DNA from: Thermomonospora catenispora
GTDB lineage: Bacteria; Actinomycetota; Actinomycetes; Streptosporangiales; Streptosporangiaceae
DNA: 64,000 bases
Direction: 5' to 3'
Assembly: GCF_006363815.1 (NCBI RefSeq)
Contig: NZ_RRYT01000006.1
Span: 216 to 64,215 of the forward strand
In this document: one piece after another, positions 36,001-44,162 of the stretch
Numbering within the stretch: the first letter of the stretch is position 1
How the letters are laid out: each line of letters starts with the position of its first letter
The notes under the pieces: generated by a model
Databases searched by the model: none
Seen by the model: only the letters and a program-made list of their open reading frames with translations
What the model was told of the DNA's origin: nothing
Translations under genes and position numbers: made by a program

Positions 36001-36950
36001 GTGTCGGGCAGGTTCCGTTTGGCCAGCGCGTCGGCGGTGTCGCGGATCTCCCGCTCGCCGGAGAGGAACACCAGGATGTCGCCCGGCCCCTCGGCGCGCA
36101 GCTCGTCGACGGCGTCGCAGATCGCCTGGACCTGGTCGCGATCGGGGTCGGCGTCGGGGTCGTCGGGGTCGACGATCGGCCGGTAGCGGACCTCGACCGG
36201 GTAGGTGCGGCCGGAGACCTCCACGATCGGGGCATCGCCGAAGTGCCGGGAGAACCGCTCGGGGTCGATGGTCGCCGAGGTGATGATCACCTTCAGGTCG
36301 GGCCGGCGCGGCAGGATCTCCTTGAGGTAGCCGAGCAGGAAGTCGATGTTGAGGCTGCGCTCGTGCGCCTCGTCGATGATGATCGTGTCGTAGGCGCGCA
36401 GCAGCCGGTCGCCGGCGATCTCCGCCAGGAGGATGCCGTCGGTCATCAGCTTGACCAGCGTGTCCTCACCGGAGGTGTCGGTGAACCGCACCTTGTAGCC
36501 GACGATCTCACCGAGCCGGCTGTCCAGCTCCTGGGCGATCCGGTCGGCGACCGTGCGGGCCGCCAGCCGCCGCGGCTGGGTGTGCCCGATGGTCCCGAGC
36601 ACGCCCCGGCCCAGCTCCAGGCAGATCTTGGGCAGCTGGGTGGTCTTGCCCGATCCGGTCTCCCCCGCCACGACCACGACCTGGTGGTCGCGGATCGCCG
36701 CGGCGATCTCGTCCTTCTTCTGGCTGACCGGCAGCTCGGCCGGGTAGGTGATGGGCGGCACGGCGGCGCGCCGGCGCGCCACCCGGGCCTCGGCCCGCTC
36801 CAGGTCGGCCGTGATCTGCCTGATCACCTCGGCGAGCCGGGCCTCGTCGCGCAGTCCCCGGGCCCCGTCGATGCGGCGGCGCAGCCGGTGCCGATCGCGC
36901 ACCATCAGCTCGGGCAGCCGTTGCCGAAGTTCGCCCAGCGGCGATCTCAC
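33039..36950 (-). CDS. hrpA: ATP-dependent RNA helicase HrpA
   Basis: A 1303-residue DEAH-box helicase, full length for HrpA. Walker A is GETGSGKTTQ, motif II DEAH occurs in IIDEAHERSLNIDFLLGYL, motif III is SATI and motif VI QRKGRCGR. The long C-terminal region with the OB fold and the DUF3418 domain is present to the end. In bacteria HrpA acts on stalled ribosomes and RNA structures. The GTG at 36950 follows GAGGGAAC, preferred to the in-frame start at 37139, since the residues in between show no conservation pattern. Single gene. Confidence 0.95.
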   Translation of the reverse strand: MRSPLGELRQRLPELMVRDRHRLRRRIDGARGLRDEARLAEVIRQITADLERAEARVARRRAAVPPITYPAELPVSQKKDEIAAAIRDHQVVVVAGETGSGKTTQLPKICLELGRGVLGTIGHTQPRRLAARTVADRIAQELDSRLGEIVGYKVRFTDTSGEDTLVKLMTDGILLAEIAGDRLLRAYDTIIIDEAHERSLNIDFLLGYLKEILPRRPDLKVIITSATIDPERFSRHFGDAPIVEVSGRTYPVEVRYRPIVDPDDPDADPDRDQVQAICDAVDELRAEGPGDILVFLSGEREIRDTADALAKRNLPDTEILPLYARLSAAEQHRVFQPHRGRRIVLATNVAETSLTVPGIKYVIDPGTARISRYSHRLKVQRLPIEPISQASADQRKGRCGRTSEGICIRLYSEEDFASRPRFTDPEILRTNLASVILQMTHLGLGEITEFPFVDPPDRRNIKDGVNLLHELGAFEPDGQGRRRRLTPLGRKLAQLPIDPRLGRMVLEADKNGCLREVLVIVSALSIQDPRERPADKQQAADEKHRRFADPSSDFLAYLNLWNYLQDRQKELSGGQFRRMCRNEFLHYLRVREWQDLHGQLTQIARGLGLTPNTADAAPEAIHRSLLAGLLSHVGLMDPEKRDYLGARNARFAIFPGSGLFKKPPRWVMSAELVETSRLWARVNARIEPEWIEPLAQHLVKRTYSEPHWSAKQGAAMAYERVTLYGIPIVPRRRVNYGRIDPELSRELFIRHALVGGEWNTHHAFFHENRALLEEVEDLEHRARRRDILVDDETLFDFYDRRIPAEVVSVRHFDAWWKKARRTRPDLLNFTKQMLINEGAGQISEDDYPDEWRQGPLRLRLTYLFEPGEDAAGSDGVTVHIPLQLLNQVSPEGFDWQIPGLRAELVTELIRSLPKRLRVNFVPAPDVARRALQRMTPQEGPLLEALERELRAMTGVTVPRDAWDLSRVPDHLKMTFRVVDERDRTVAEGKDLEELKRRLKSRMRGTLQAAARKDGVERRGLRTWSIGELPRVYERRRDGYAVKAFPALTDEGDSVAVRLYETPAEQRQAMWRGTRRLLLLNSPSPVKLVHDGLSGQARLVLSRNPHGSVAALFDDCVTAAADRLMADAGGPAWDEEGFAKLHDHVRAELVDATAAVVGQVERILRVAHEVDRRLRGAAGLALVPSLTDLRAQLDELIAPGFVAATGCARLPDLLRYLRAMEARLDKLPENPVRDRQLMQQVHRIREEYDDLLRRLPPARRDEEAVRQIRWMIEELRVSLFAQRLGTRYPVSDKRIRKAIAQITG

Positions 36951-37197
36951 GCGTTCCCTCACCCTCGTCGCGCTCGTCGAACCGGCGGGTATGACCTGCC
37001 TGACCTGGATGACCGTAGCCGTCCCGCGGTCAGGCGGCGAACCGTTTTCGTCCGGCGCTGCAAACGCGCCCGTCCCGCCGGGCATTCCCATGGCCGACAC
37101 CGGCCTGCGCCGTACGGCGTATCGGGATTTATCCACCAATGCACCCGTGCAATCGTGATCAAATCACCTTTCCTGTGTCACAGACCGAGGAGGTTCC

Positions 37198-37674
37198 GTG
37201 CAGAGCGCCCCGGCGGGATCGCCATCGCAGAGCCTTCGTCGGCGACGCGAGGCCGTCGTCCGCGCGCACATGCAGGCCGAGAACGACAGGGACTTCGACC
37301 GGGCCCTGGACGCCTTCGACCATCCACGGTACGAGCTGGTGGCCACCGGCCAGGTCTACGACGGCCCCGAGGAGGTCAGAGAGTACTACCGCGCCACCCG
37401 GACCGCCTTCCCCGACCAGCGCAACGAGAACGTGGTGCTGCACCACGCCGACGACGCGGTCATCGCCGAGTTCGACCTCAAGGGCACCCACCTGGGGCCG
37501 TTCCTGGGCCTGGAGCCGACCGGCCGGACCTTCAGCTGCCGCATGGCGGCGGTCTTCGAGTTCGACGGCGACCGGATCGCCTGCGAGCGGGTGTACTTCG
37601 ACCTGGCCACGATCGCCGGGCAGCTGGGGCTGCTGGACCGGCTGGCCGGACCGGACGCCCGGAGGCCCGGATAA
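37198..37674 (+). CDS. SnoaL-like/NTF2-fold protein
   Basis: A 158-residue protein of the SnoaL-like ester cyclase type: REAVVRAHMQAENDRDFDRAL, then DGPEEVREYYRATRTAFPD, VIAEFDLKGTHLG and FEFDGDRIACERVYFD. These give the conical alpha+beta barrel; the acidic and His residues that could serve catalysis are only partly conserved. The function may be cyclisation, isomerisation or ligand binding. The GTG at 37198 follows GAGGAGG. It is followed after 10 bases by the nitronate monooxygenase gene, which however seems to have its own leaderless start. Confidence 0.75.
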   Translation: MQSAPAGSPSQSLRRRREAVVRAHMQAENDRDFDRALDAFDHPRYELVATGQVYDGPEEVREYYRATRTAFPDQRNENVVLHHADDAVIAEFDLKGTHLGPFLGLEPTGRTFSCRMAAVFEFDGDRIACERVYFDLATIAGQLGLLDRLAGPDARRPG

Positions 37675-37684
37675 GCTCCCCCCG

Positions 37685-38752
37685 ATGGCCACGACACGAG
37701 GCGACCTGCGCGACCTGATCCGTCATCCGATCATCGCCGCCCCCATGGCCGGCGGGGTCAGCGGTCCCGCCCTGGCCGCGGCGGTCTCCCGGGCCGGCGG
37801 ACTGGGCTTCCTGGCCGGCGGATACAAGGACGCCGCCCGACTGCGAGAGGAGATCACCCGACTCCGGGCGACGACCGAGGCGTTCGGGGTGAACCTGTTC
37901 GTGCCCGGCGCGTGCGCGGCCGACCCGGCGGCGCTCGAGGCCTACCGCGAGCGGCTCAGGCCCGAGGCCTCCCGGCTCGGCGTCGAGCCGGGCGAACCGC
38001 GGGCGGGGGACGACGACTGGGACGCCAAGATCGAGGACCTGCTGGCCGACCCGGTGCCGGTGGTGAGCTTCACCTTCGGCTGCCCCTCCCGGGAGGTGAT
38101 CGAGGCGTTCCGCGCCCGGGGGACGCTGGTGATGGTGACCGTGACCACCCCGCAGGAGGCCCGCCGCGTCCCCGCCGCCGACGCCCTGTGCGTGCAGGGC
38201 GGCGAGGCCGGCGGACATCGCGGCTCGTTCGCCGGAGCGGAGGACCCGCCCGCCTACGGGGTGCGGGAGCTGGTGACGGCGGTGCGCGAGGTCACCGACG
38301 TTCCGCTGGTGGCCGCCGGCGGGCTGGCCACCGGCGAGGACGTGGCGGAGGTGCTGGCGCGCGGGGCGATCGCCGCCCAGGTCGGCACCGCGTTCCTGCG
38401 CACCCCCGAGAGCGGGGCGCCGCCGGCCCACAAGGCGGCGCTGGTCGACGCGCGGTTCGCCGCCACCGCGGTCACCCGGGCGTTCACCGGGCGGCCCGCC
38501 CGCGGGCTGGTCAACCGCTTCATGTCCGAGCACGGCCCGCACGCCCCCGCCGCCTATCCGCACGTGCACCACATCACCGCTCCGCTGCGGCGGGCGGCGG
38601 CGCAGCGGGGCGAGGCGGACGCGATGGCGTTGTGGGCGGGCACGGGCCACCGGCTGGCCGCGGAGCTGCCCGCGGAGCAGGTGCTGGAGAGGCTGCTGCC
38701 GCCGGGACGGCGCCCTCCCCGCCGGCGGTCCCTCGACAGCGGTCCTCAGTAG
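37685..38752 (+). CDS. Nitronate monooxygenase (NPD family)
   Basis: A 355-residue FMN-binding TIM-barrel protein that oxidises nitronates such as propionate 3-nitronate. Motifs: HPIIAAPMAGGVSGPALAAA, SFTFGCPS, CVQGGEAGGHRGSF with the catalytic-type His, and the phosphate-binding VPLVAAGGLATGEDV and AAQVGTAFL. TAAGCT lies 7 bases before the ATG at 37685, consistent with a leaderless transcript. Its last 7 bases overlap the 3' end of the convergent aldo/keto reductase gene. Confidence 0.92.
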   Translation: MATTRGDLRDLIRHPIIAAPMAGGVSGPALAAAVSRAGGLGFLAGGYKDAARLREEITRLRATTEAFGVNLFVPGACAADPAALEAYRERLRPEASRLGVEPGEPRAGDDDWDAKIEDLLADPVPVVSFTFGCPSREVIEAFRARGTLVMVTVTTPQEARRVPAADALCVQGGEAGGHRGSFAGAEDPPAYGVRELVTAVREVTDVPLVAAGGLATGEDVAEVLARGAIAAQVGTAFLRTPESGAPPAHKAALVDARFAATAVTRAFTGRPARGLVNRFMSEHGPHAPAAYPHVHHITAPLRRAAAQRGEADAMALWAGTGHRLAAELPAEQVLERLLPPGRRPPRRRSLDSGPQ

Positions 38753-39750
38753 CGTCCGCCCACCGGCGGCGGCACCGCGTCCAGCTCGGCCAGGTCCTCC
38801 TCCGTCAGCTCCAGGTCCGCCGCCGCGGCGTTCTCCCGCAGATAGCGGAGCTTCTTGGTGCCGGGGATGGGGATGACGTGCTCGCCCTGGGCCAGCAGCC
38901 AGGCGATCGCCACCTGGGCGGGCGTGGCGCCGTGCCGCTCGGCGACCCGGCGGACGACCTCCACGATCCGCAGGTTCTGCCGCAGCGCCTCCTCCCGGAA
39001 CCGCGGGCTGCGGCTGCGCACGTCCGCGTCATCGAAGTCCGCCGAGGTGATGGTGCCGGTGAGGAACCCCCGGCCCAGCGGAGAGAACGGCACGAACACG
39101 GCGCCGTGCGCCGCGCACCAGCCGACCACGTCGCCGGGGCCGTGGGCGGCCAGCTCGCCCGCGCCGAGCGAGCCTCCGGCGGTGCCGCCGGGGACGCCCA
39201 TCGGGTCGCGGGTCCACAGCGACATCTCCGACTGGATCGCCGCGACCGGGTGGACGGCGTGCGCCTCCTCGGCCTGGGCGACGGTGACCTCCGACAGCCC
39301 CAGACGGCGGACCTTGCCCTCGGCGACCAGCTCGGCCATCGCGCCCCAGGTGTCGACCAACGGCACCGCGGGGTCGACCCGGTGCAGGTAGTACAGGTCG
39401 ATCACGTCGGTGCCCAGCCGCCGCAGGCTCTCCTCCACGGCGGCGCGGATGTGCTCGGGACGGCCGTCGCGTCCCAACCGACCGTCCGCCTCCGGCCGCA
39501 GCCCCGCCTTGGTGGCCAGCACCACCCGGTCGCGCAGCCCCGACAGCGCCCGCCCCAGCAGCGTCTCGTTGTGGCCCAGCCCGTAGACGTCGGCGGTGTC
39601 CAGGAACGTCACGCCCAGCTCCACCGCCTCGCGGATCAGCGCGACCGACGCCTCATCATCGCGTTCGGCCGGAGTGTAGGCCCAGCTCATCGGCATGCAC
39701 CCGAGCCCCACCGCACCGACGGGCCTCCCCGCGAACGTCCGTGTCCTCAT
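38746..39750 (-). CDS. Aldo/keto reductase
   Basis: A 334-residue NADPH-dependent (alpha/beta)8 oxidoreductase. The catalytic tetrad is seen as FLDTADVYG (Asp, Tyr), TKAG (Lys) and YYLHRVD (His), and the nucleotide end is IPIPGTKKLRYLRENAAAA. It resembles the AKR11/13 group. It starts 25 bases after the ROK regulator and is on the same strand, so it may be the last gene of the sugar locus; reduction of a sugar is possible but not shown. The 3' end overlaps the nitronate monooxygenase gene by 7 bases. Confidence 0.9.
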   Translation of the reverse strand: MRTRTFAGRPVGAVGLGCMPMSWAYTPAERDDEASVALIREAVELGVTFLDTADVYGLGHNETLLGRALSGLRDRVVLATKAGLRPEADGRLGRDGRPEHIRAAVEESLRRLGTDVIDLYYLHRVDPAVPLVDTWGAMAELVAEGKVRRLGLSEVTVAQAEEAHAVHPVAAIQSEMSLWTRDPMGVPGGTAGGSLGAGELAAHGPGDVVGWCAAHGAVFVPFSPLGRGFLTGTITSADFDDADVRSRSPRFREEALRQNLRIVEVVRRVAERHGATPAQVAIAWLLAQGEHVIPIPGTKKLRYLRENAAAADLELTEEDLAELDAVPPPVGGRY

Positions 39751-39775
39751 CCTCTCCCCCTTCGCCGCGGTCGCC

Positions 39776-41041
39776 TCAGACCCTGCTGCCGCTGCGGTCC
39801 CGCAGCGGGCGCCCGGCCGCCGCCCCGGTGCGCAGCCGGGCCAGCACCTCCAGCGGATCGTTCAGCACCTCGGAGAACGCCAGCTCGGCGGCGCCGACCA
39901 AGGTGGTGTCCTCGCCCAGCTCGGCGGTGCGCAGCCGGACCCGTTCCCGGGAGGCGGCCATCGCACCGGTCGCCAGCCGGCTGCGGACCTGGGCGGCCGC
40001 CCCCAGGTAGATGTCGCGCAACGTGCCGCCGAAGATCACCATCTCCGGGTTGAAGACGTTGACCAGGTTGGCCACGCCCAGCCCCAGCCAGTCCCCCACC
40101 CGGTGCAGGGCCTCCCGGGCGGCCGAATCGCCCCGGTCGGCGGCCTCCAGCACCGCCTGCACCGCCTCCCGGCCGCCCAGCTCGGCCACCGCGTCCTCCC
40201 GGCCGGCGTGCGCCAGCAGCGCCAGCTCGCCGACCTCGGCCTCCAGGCAGCCGCGGGAACCGCAGCCGCAGCGCCGCCCCGCCGGGTTGACCACCATGTG
40301 CCCGACCTCGCCGCCGTAGCCGTCGGCGCCCTCCAGCAGCCGGCCGCCGACGATGATGCCGCCGCCGACCCCGACGTCCGCGTGCAGGTACAGCAGGTTC
40401 TGGCAGCCGACCCCGACACCGCGGCGATGCTCGGCCAACGCCCCCAGATTGGCGTTGTTGGCGATGGCGACGGTCAGCCCCAGCCCCAGCCGCCGCGACA
40501 GCATCTCCCCCAGCGACACGTCGACCGCGCCGATGTTGGGCCCGTAGCGGACCATCCCGTCGGAGCTGCGGACCATGCCGGAGAACGCCGCCCCCGCGCC
40601 CACGCACACCGCGTCCGGATCGGCCCGGCGCACCAGCTGGCGGGTGAACGACGCCAACACGCCGACGATCTCATCGGGATCGAACGGTCCACGCGGCCGG
40701 GTCGTCTCCCGCCGATCCAAGATCACCCCGCCCAGCCCCACCCGGGCCGCCACCAGGCGATGCACGCCGATCTGGAACGCCAGCACGTACACCCGGGTGG
40801 ACTCGGGCCGCACCACCAGCGACGGACGGCCCGCCCGCCGGCCGGTGCTGCGCGGCAGCTCCTCGCGCACCACGCCGGCGGCGGTCAGCTCACTGGTCAG
40901 CGCCATGATGGTGCTGCGGTTCAACCCCATGCCCTCGGCCAGCTCGGCCCGCGAGGCCGACCCCCGCAGATGGATGTGGCGCAGCAGGGTGCCCAGGTTG
41001 TGCCGGCGGACCTCCTCGGGAGACGGTGCGGCGCGCATCAT
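39776..41041 (-). CDS. ROK-family transcriptional regulator (Rok7B7/XylR-like)
   Basis: A 421-residue repressor-type ROK protein. The N-terminal winged helix-turn-helix is RAELAEGMGLNRSTIMALTSEL. The C-terminal sugar-kinase-like domain has the ROK signature GHMVVNPAGRRCGCGSRGCLE, whose Cys residues bind zinc. The ATP loop is not conserved (AFQIGVHRL), so it is not a kinase. The start ATG overlaps the stop of the preceding ATPase gene (ATGA), implying translational coupling. In Streptomyces coelicolor rok7B7 sits next to xylFGH, and the same order here suggests the same role: controlling xylose uptake. Confidence 0.9.
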   Translation of the reverse strand: MMRAAPSPEEVRRHNLGTLLRHIHLRGSASRAELAEGMGLNRSTIMALTSELTAAGVVREELPRSTGRRAGRPSLVVRPESTRVYVLAFQIGVHRLVAARVGLGGVILDRRETTRPRGPFDPDEIVGVLASFTRQLVRRADPDAVCVGAGAAFSGMVRSSDGMVRYGPNIGAVDVSLGEMLSRRLGLGLTVAIANNANLGALAEHRRGVGVGCQNLLYLHADVGVGGGIIVGGRLLEGADGYGGEVGHMVVNPAGRRCGCGSRGCLEAEVGELALLAHAGREDAVAELGGREAVQAVLEAADRGDSAAREALHRVGDWLGLGVANLVNVFNPEMVIFGGTLRDIYLGAAAQVRSRLATGAMAASRERVRLRTAELGEDTTLVGAAELAFSEVLNDPLEVLARLRTGAAAGRPLRDRSGSRV

Positions 41042-41853
41042 CCCCGACCGGCCCCGCCGCCCGGCCCCGTCCCACGGCCGTGCACCGGCACGGGCCGCCC
41101 CGCCTCCACGCCGTCCCCGCTGCGACCGGAGGTGATCAACTCGACGACCTGGGCGTGGGTGACGTCGCTGGCGCGGACCTGCGCGACGGTCCGGCCGAGG
41201 AACATCACGCAGATCCGGTCCGCCACGGCGAACACGTCGTTCATGTTGTGCGAGACCAGCACCACGGCCCGCCCCCTGTCGGCCAGCCGCCGCACCACCT
41301 CCAGCACCTGACGGCTCTGCGCCACGCCCAGCGCCGAGGTCGGCTCGTCCAGCACCACGACCTTGCTGTCCCACAGCATGGCGCGGGCGATGGCCACGCT
41401 CTGCCGCTGCCCGCCCGACAGCGACGAGATCGGCTGCCGCACCGACTTGATGGTGCGCACCGACAGACCGGTCAGGGTGCGGGCGGCCATCTCCTCCATC
41501 GCCGCCTCGTCCAGCACCATGCCGCTGCGCCGCTCCCGGCCCAGGAACATGTTCTGCACCACGTCGAGGTTCTCGCACAGCGCCAGGTCCTGGTGGACGA
41601 TCTCTATCCCCAGCGCGGCGGCCTCACGGGGAGAGCCCACCCGGACCGGCCGGCCCTCGAACAGATACTCGCCGCCGTCCATCGGCAGCATCCCGCCCAG
41701 ACACTTGATCAGCGTGGACTTGCCGGCCCCGTTGTCGCCGACCAGGGCGGTCACCTCACCGGCGTACGCCGACAGGGCGGCGCCGTGCAGCACCTGCACG
41801 GGGCCGAAGCTCTTGTCGACACCGCGCAGATCGAGAACAGGCGTCACGGACAT
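41038..41853 (-). CDS. Second sugar ABC transporter ATP-binding protein
   Basis: A 271-residue single nucleotide-binding domain. Walker A GDNGAGKST, signature LSGGQRQ, Walker B VVVLDEPTSALG and the switch His in LVSHNMNDVF are all intact, so it should be active. It is a clear paralogue of the ATPase at 43310, including the segments FLGRERR and LDEA, but with a longer, Gly-rich C-terminus. The ATG at 41853 matches the start of its paralogue; a GTG at 41889 would add 12 residues. A hairpin and a possible -10 (TAGGCT near 41916) precede it, so it may also have its own promoter. Confidence 0.88.
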   Translation of the reverse strand: MSVTPVLDLRGVDKSFGPVQVLHGAALSAYAGEVTALVGDNGAGKSTLIKCLGGMLPMDGGEYLFEGRPVRVGSPREAAALGIEIVHQDLALCENLDVVQNMFLGRERRSGMVLDEAAMEEMAARTLTGLSVRTIKSVRQPISSLSGGQRQSVAIARAMLWDSKVVVLDEPTSALGVAQSRQVLEVVRRLADRGRAVVLVSHNMNDVFAVADRICVMFLGRTVAQVRASDVTHAQVVELITSGRSGDGVEAGRPVPVHGRGTGPGGGAGRG

Positions 41854-41932
41854 CTCGTCGAGGGGCTCCCACTGGCGCGCCTTCGCCACGGCGGGCGAGA
41901 CGGTCCCACGCCGGAGCCTATCAGCCGGGACC

Positions 41933-41971
41933 CGTCGGGCCGGGGCCGAAGATCCAGGCCCCGGCCCGACG
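41933..41971 (-). terminator. Hairpin between permease and second ATPase gene
   Basis: Perfect 15-bp arms (41933-41947 and 41957-41971) with a 9-base loop. It lies 49 bases after the permease stop in the direction of transcription and may end or weaken read-through into the second ATPase and ROK genes. Confidence 0.7.
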
Positions 41972-42019
41972 ACGGGGCGCGACGCCCCCTTGAGGCTCCT
42001 TCGACGCTCCCCGGCCGGC

Positions 42020-43297
42020 TCACCGCCCGGTGGCCGCCTGACGGCGGCGCGCCAACGCGTCGATGCTCGCCGCCAGCAGCAGCACCCCTCCGGTGATCAG
42101 CATCTGCATGTACGCCGGCGAACCCAGCAGCCCCAGCCCGTTGATGATCACCGTCACCACCAGGCCGCCCAGCACCGCGTCCCGGGCCCGGCCCTTGCCG
42201 CCGAACAGGCTGGTGCCGCCGATCACCGCGGCGCCCACCGCGTACAGCAGCACGTTGCCGGCGCCGGCGTCGGGAGTGACCGAGTTGAGCCGGGAGGCGT
42301 CCACCATCCCCGCCACCGCGGCCAGCGTGGAGGCGATCATGAACACCGACATCCGGATCGCGGTCACGTGGATGCCGGCCCGGCGGGCGGCCTCGGCGTT
42401 CCCGCCGACCGCGTACACGTGCCGCCCGTAGACGGTGCGGTTGAGCACGAACGTCGCCGTGATCACCAGCACGCCCACCAGCGGCACGCCCCAGGGGACG
42501 CCGTTGAGCACGATCGCCGGGCTGGGGGCGCGGTCCAGGCCCATCAGGAACGTGAGGCCCAGCAGCGCCGCCCCCACCACCGCGATCTGCGCGAGCACCA
42601 GCCCCAGCGGCCGGCGGGCCAGGCCCCGCCGCCTCTGCCGCCGCCAGCGCAGCAGCTGGGAGGCGGCGAACCAGGCGGTGCACAGCACCGCCAGCGTCCA
42701 CCCCAGCCAGATCGGCATGTTGTCGTTGGCCAGCGCCACGATCACCTCGTCCCGCACCGGGACGGTGCCGCCCTCGCCGATCAGCCGCAGCGTGACGCCC
42801 TGCAGGCCGAGGAACAACGCCAAGGTCACCACGAACGAGGGGATCCGCACCACCGCCACCAGCAGCCCGATGCAGGTGCCGATGACCAGCCCGGTGAGCA
42901 GCGCGGCCGGCACGGTGACGTACCAGGGCTGCCCGGCCTCGGTCATCAGCTTGGCCATCACCGCGGCGCACACCCCGCTGGTCACCCCGGCCGACAGGTC
43001 GATCTCGCCCAGCAGCAGCACGAACACCAGGCCCAGCGCCAGGATCGTCACCGACATCGCCTGCACGAACAGGTTGGCGATGTTGCGCTCGGACAGGAAC
43101 GTCTCCGGCCGCAACGCGGTGAACAAGATGACCAGCGAGGCCAGGCTGAAGATCGACGGCAGTGCGCCCAGCTCCCCGCCCCGCACCCGCGCCCAGTAGT
43201 CGCGGACCGCCGAGGTGACGGTCTGCTCGCGCCGGTCCAGCGCGAAGTCCGCGTCAGCCACCTTCACGGCGGCCTCCTTGAGGTCGTATGTTGACAT
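42020..43297 (-). CDS. xylH: Xylose-type ABC transporter permease
   Basis: A 425-residue inner-membrane protein with about ten hydrophobic segments, of the RbsC/XylH branch. It keeps the family motif LLLGEIDLSAGVTSGV and the VYAVGGNAEAARRAGI loop that contacts the ATPase, followed by VGAAVIGGTSLFGGKGR. The length is above RbsC (about 320) and near XylH (about 390-425). It begins 12 bases after the first ATPase gene and forms the core of the transporter with that gene and the binding protein. Confidence 0.92.
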   Translation of the reverse strand: MSTYDLKEAAVKVADADFALDRREQTVTSAVRDYWARVRGGELGALPSIFSLASLVILFTALRPETFLSERNIANLFVQAMSVTILALGLVFVLLLGEIDLSAGVTSGVCAAVMAKLMTEAGQPWYVTVPAALLTGLVIGTCIGLLVAVVRIPSFVVTLALFLGLQGVTLRLIGEGGTVPVRDEVIVALANDNMPIWLGWTLAVLCTAWFAASQLLRWRRQRRRGLARRPLGLVLAQIAVVGAALLGLTFLMGLDRAPSPAIVLNGVPWGVPLVGVLVITATFVLNRTVYGRHVYAVGGNAEAARRAGIHVTAIRMSVFMIASTLAAVAGMVDASRLNSVTPDAGAGNVLLYAVGAAVIGGTSLFGGKGRARDAVLGGLVVTVIINGLGLLGSPAYMQMLITGGVLLLAASIDALARRRQAATGR

Positions 43298-43309
43298 GAC
43301 GGGCCCCGT

Positions 43310-44098
43310 TCACATGCTCTCGGCGGTCGAGGCGAGGCCCAGGTCGCCCGACCGGCCGGCGGTGATGAGCTCGACCACCTGGGTCGAGGTGACCTCCTCG
43401 CGCGCCACGTCCGCGGCCACCCGCCCCAGGTACAGGGCGGTGATCCGGTCGGCCACCTCGAACACGTCGTTCATGTTGTGCGAGATCAGCACCACGGCGT
43501 GCCCGGTGTCGGCCAGCCGCCGCACCAGCTCCAGCACCTGCCGGGTCTGCGCCACGCCCAGCGCGGCGGTCGGCTCGTCCAGGATCACCACCTTGGACTC
43601 CCACAGCACCGCCTTGGCGATGGCGACGGTCTGCCGTTGCCCGCCCGACAGGCTGGACACCAGCTGCCGCACCGACTTGACGGTGCGCACCGACAGCTTG
43701 CTGAGGGTCTGCCGCGCCGACTCCTCCATCGACGCCTCGTCCAGCACCAGGCCCCGGCGGCGCTCCCGCCCCAGGAACATGTTCTGCACGATGTCGAGGT
43801 TGTCGGCCAGCGCGAGATCCTGGTAGACGACCTCGATGCCGAGCGCGGCCGCGTCACGGGGGGTGCTGATGCTGACCGGACGCCCCTCGAAGTAGAACTG
43901 GCCGGAGTCGATCGGGTGGATGCCGGCGATGCACTTGATCAGGGTGGACTTGCCCGCCCCGTTGTCGCCGACCAGTGCGGTCACCTTCCCCCGGTAGACC
44001 GCGAAGTCCACATCGTGCAGGACCTTGACCGCACCGAAGCTCTTGTTGACTCCGGCCAGCCGCAGCACCGGGGTCTTCTCATCGGCTACGTCAGCCAC
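43310..44098 (-). CDS. xylG: Xylose-type ABC transporter ATP-binding protein
   Basis: A 262-residue single nucleotide-binding domain; Escherichia coli XylG and RbsA carry two fused domains of about 500 residues, so this form must dimerise. Walker A GDNGAGKSTLIKC, signature LSGGQRQTVAIA, Walker B ILDEPTAALG and the switch His in LISHNMNDVF are complete. The GTG at 44098 follows GGAAGGAA. It lies between the binding-protein gene and the permease gene. A paralogue sits downstream at 41038, so either homodimers or a heterodimer could power transport. Confidence 0.92.
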   Translation of the reverse strand: MADVADEKTPVLRLAGVNKSFGAVKVLHDVDFAVYRGKVTALVGDNGAGKSTLIKCIAGIHPIDSGQFYFEGRPVSISTPRDAAALGIEVVYQDLALADNLDIVQNMFLGRERRRGLVLDEASMEESARQTLSKLSVRTVKSVRQLVSSLSGGQRQTVAIAKAVLWESKVVILDEPTAALGVAQTRQVLELVRRLADTGHAVVLISHNMNDVFEVADRITALYLGRVAADVAREEVTSTQVVELITAGRSGDLGLASTAESM

Positions 44099-44117
44099 GT
44101 CGTTCCTTCCCGACGGC

Positions 44118-44154
44118 GCGGGACGCCCGGGCCGGGCGGGCGCGGGCGTCCCGC
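44118..44154 (-). terminator. Intra-operon hairpin after the binding-protein gene
   Basis: Perfect 12-bp arms (44118-44129 and 44143-44154) around 13 bases, just after the binding-protein stop. Such hairpins commonly raise binding-protein mRNA levels over the membrane components by partial termination or 3' protection; that role here is inference. Confidence 0.65.
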
Positions 44155-44162
44155 GGCGGCCG

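Noticed and set aside
32475-37718. 1747-residue plus-strand open frame
   Set aside because: Antisense shadow of hrpA; the helicase motifs are all on the minus strand.
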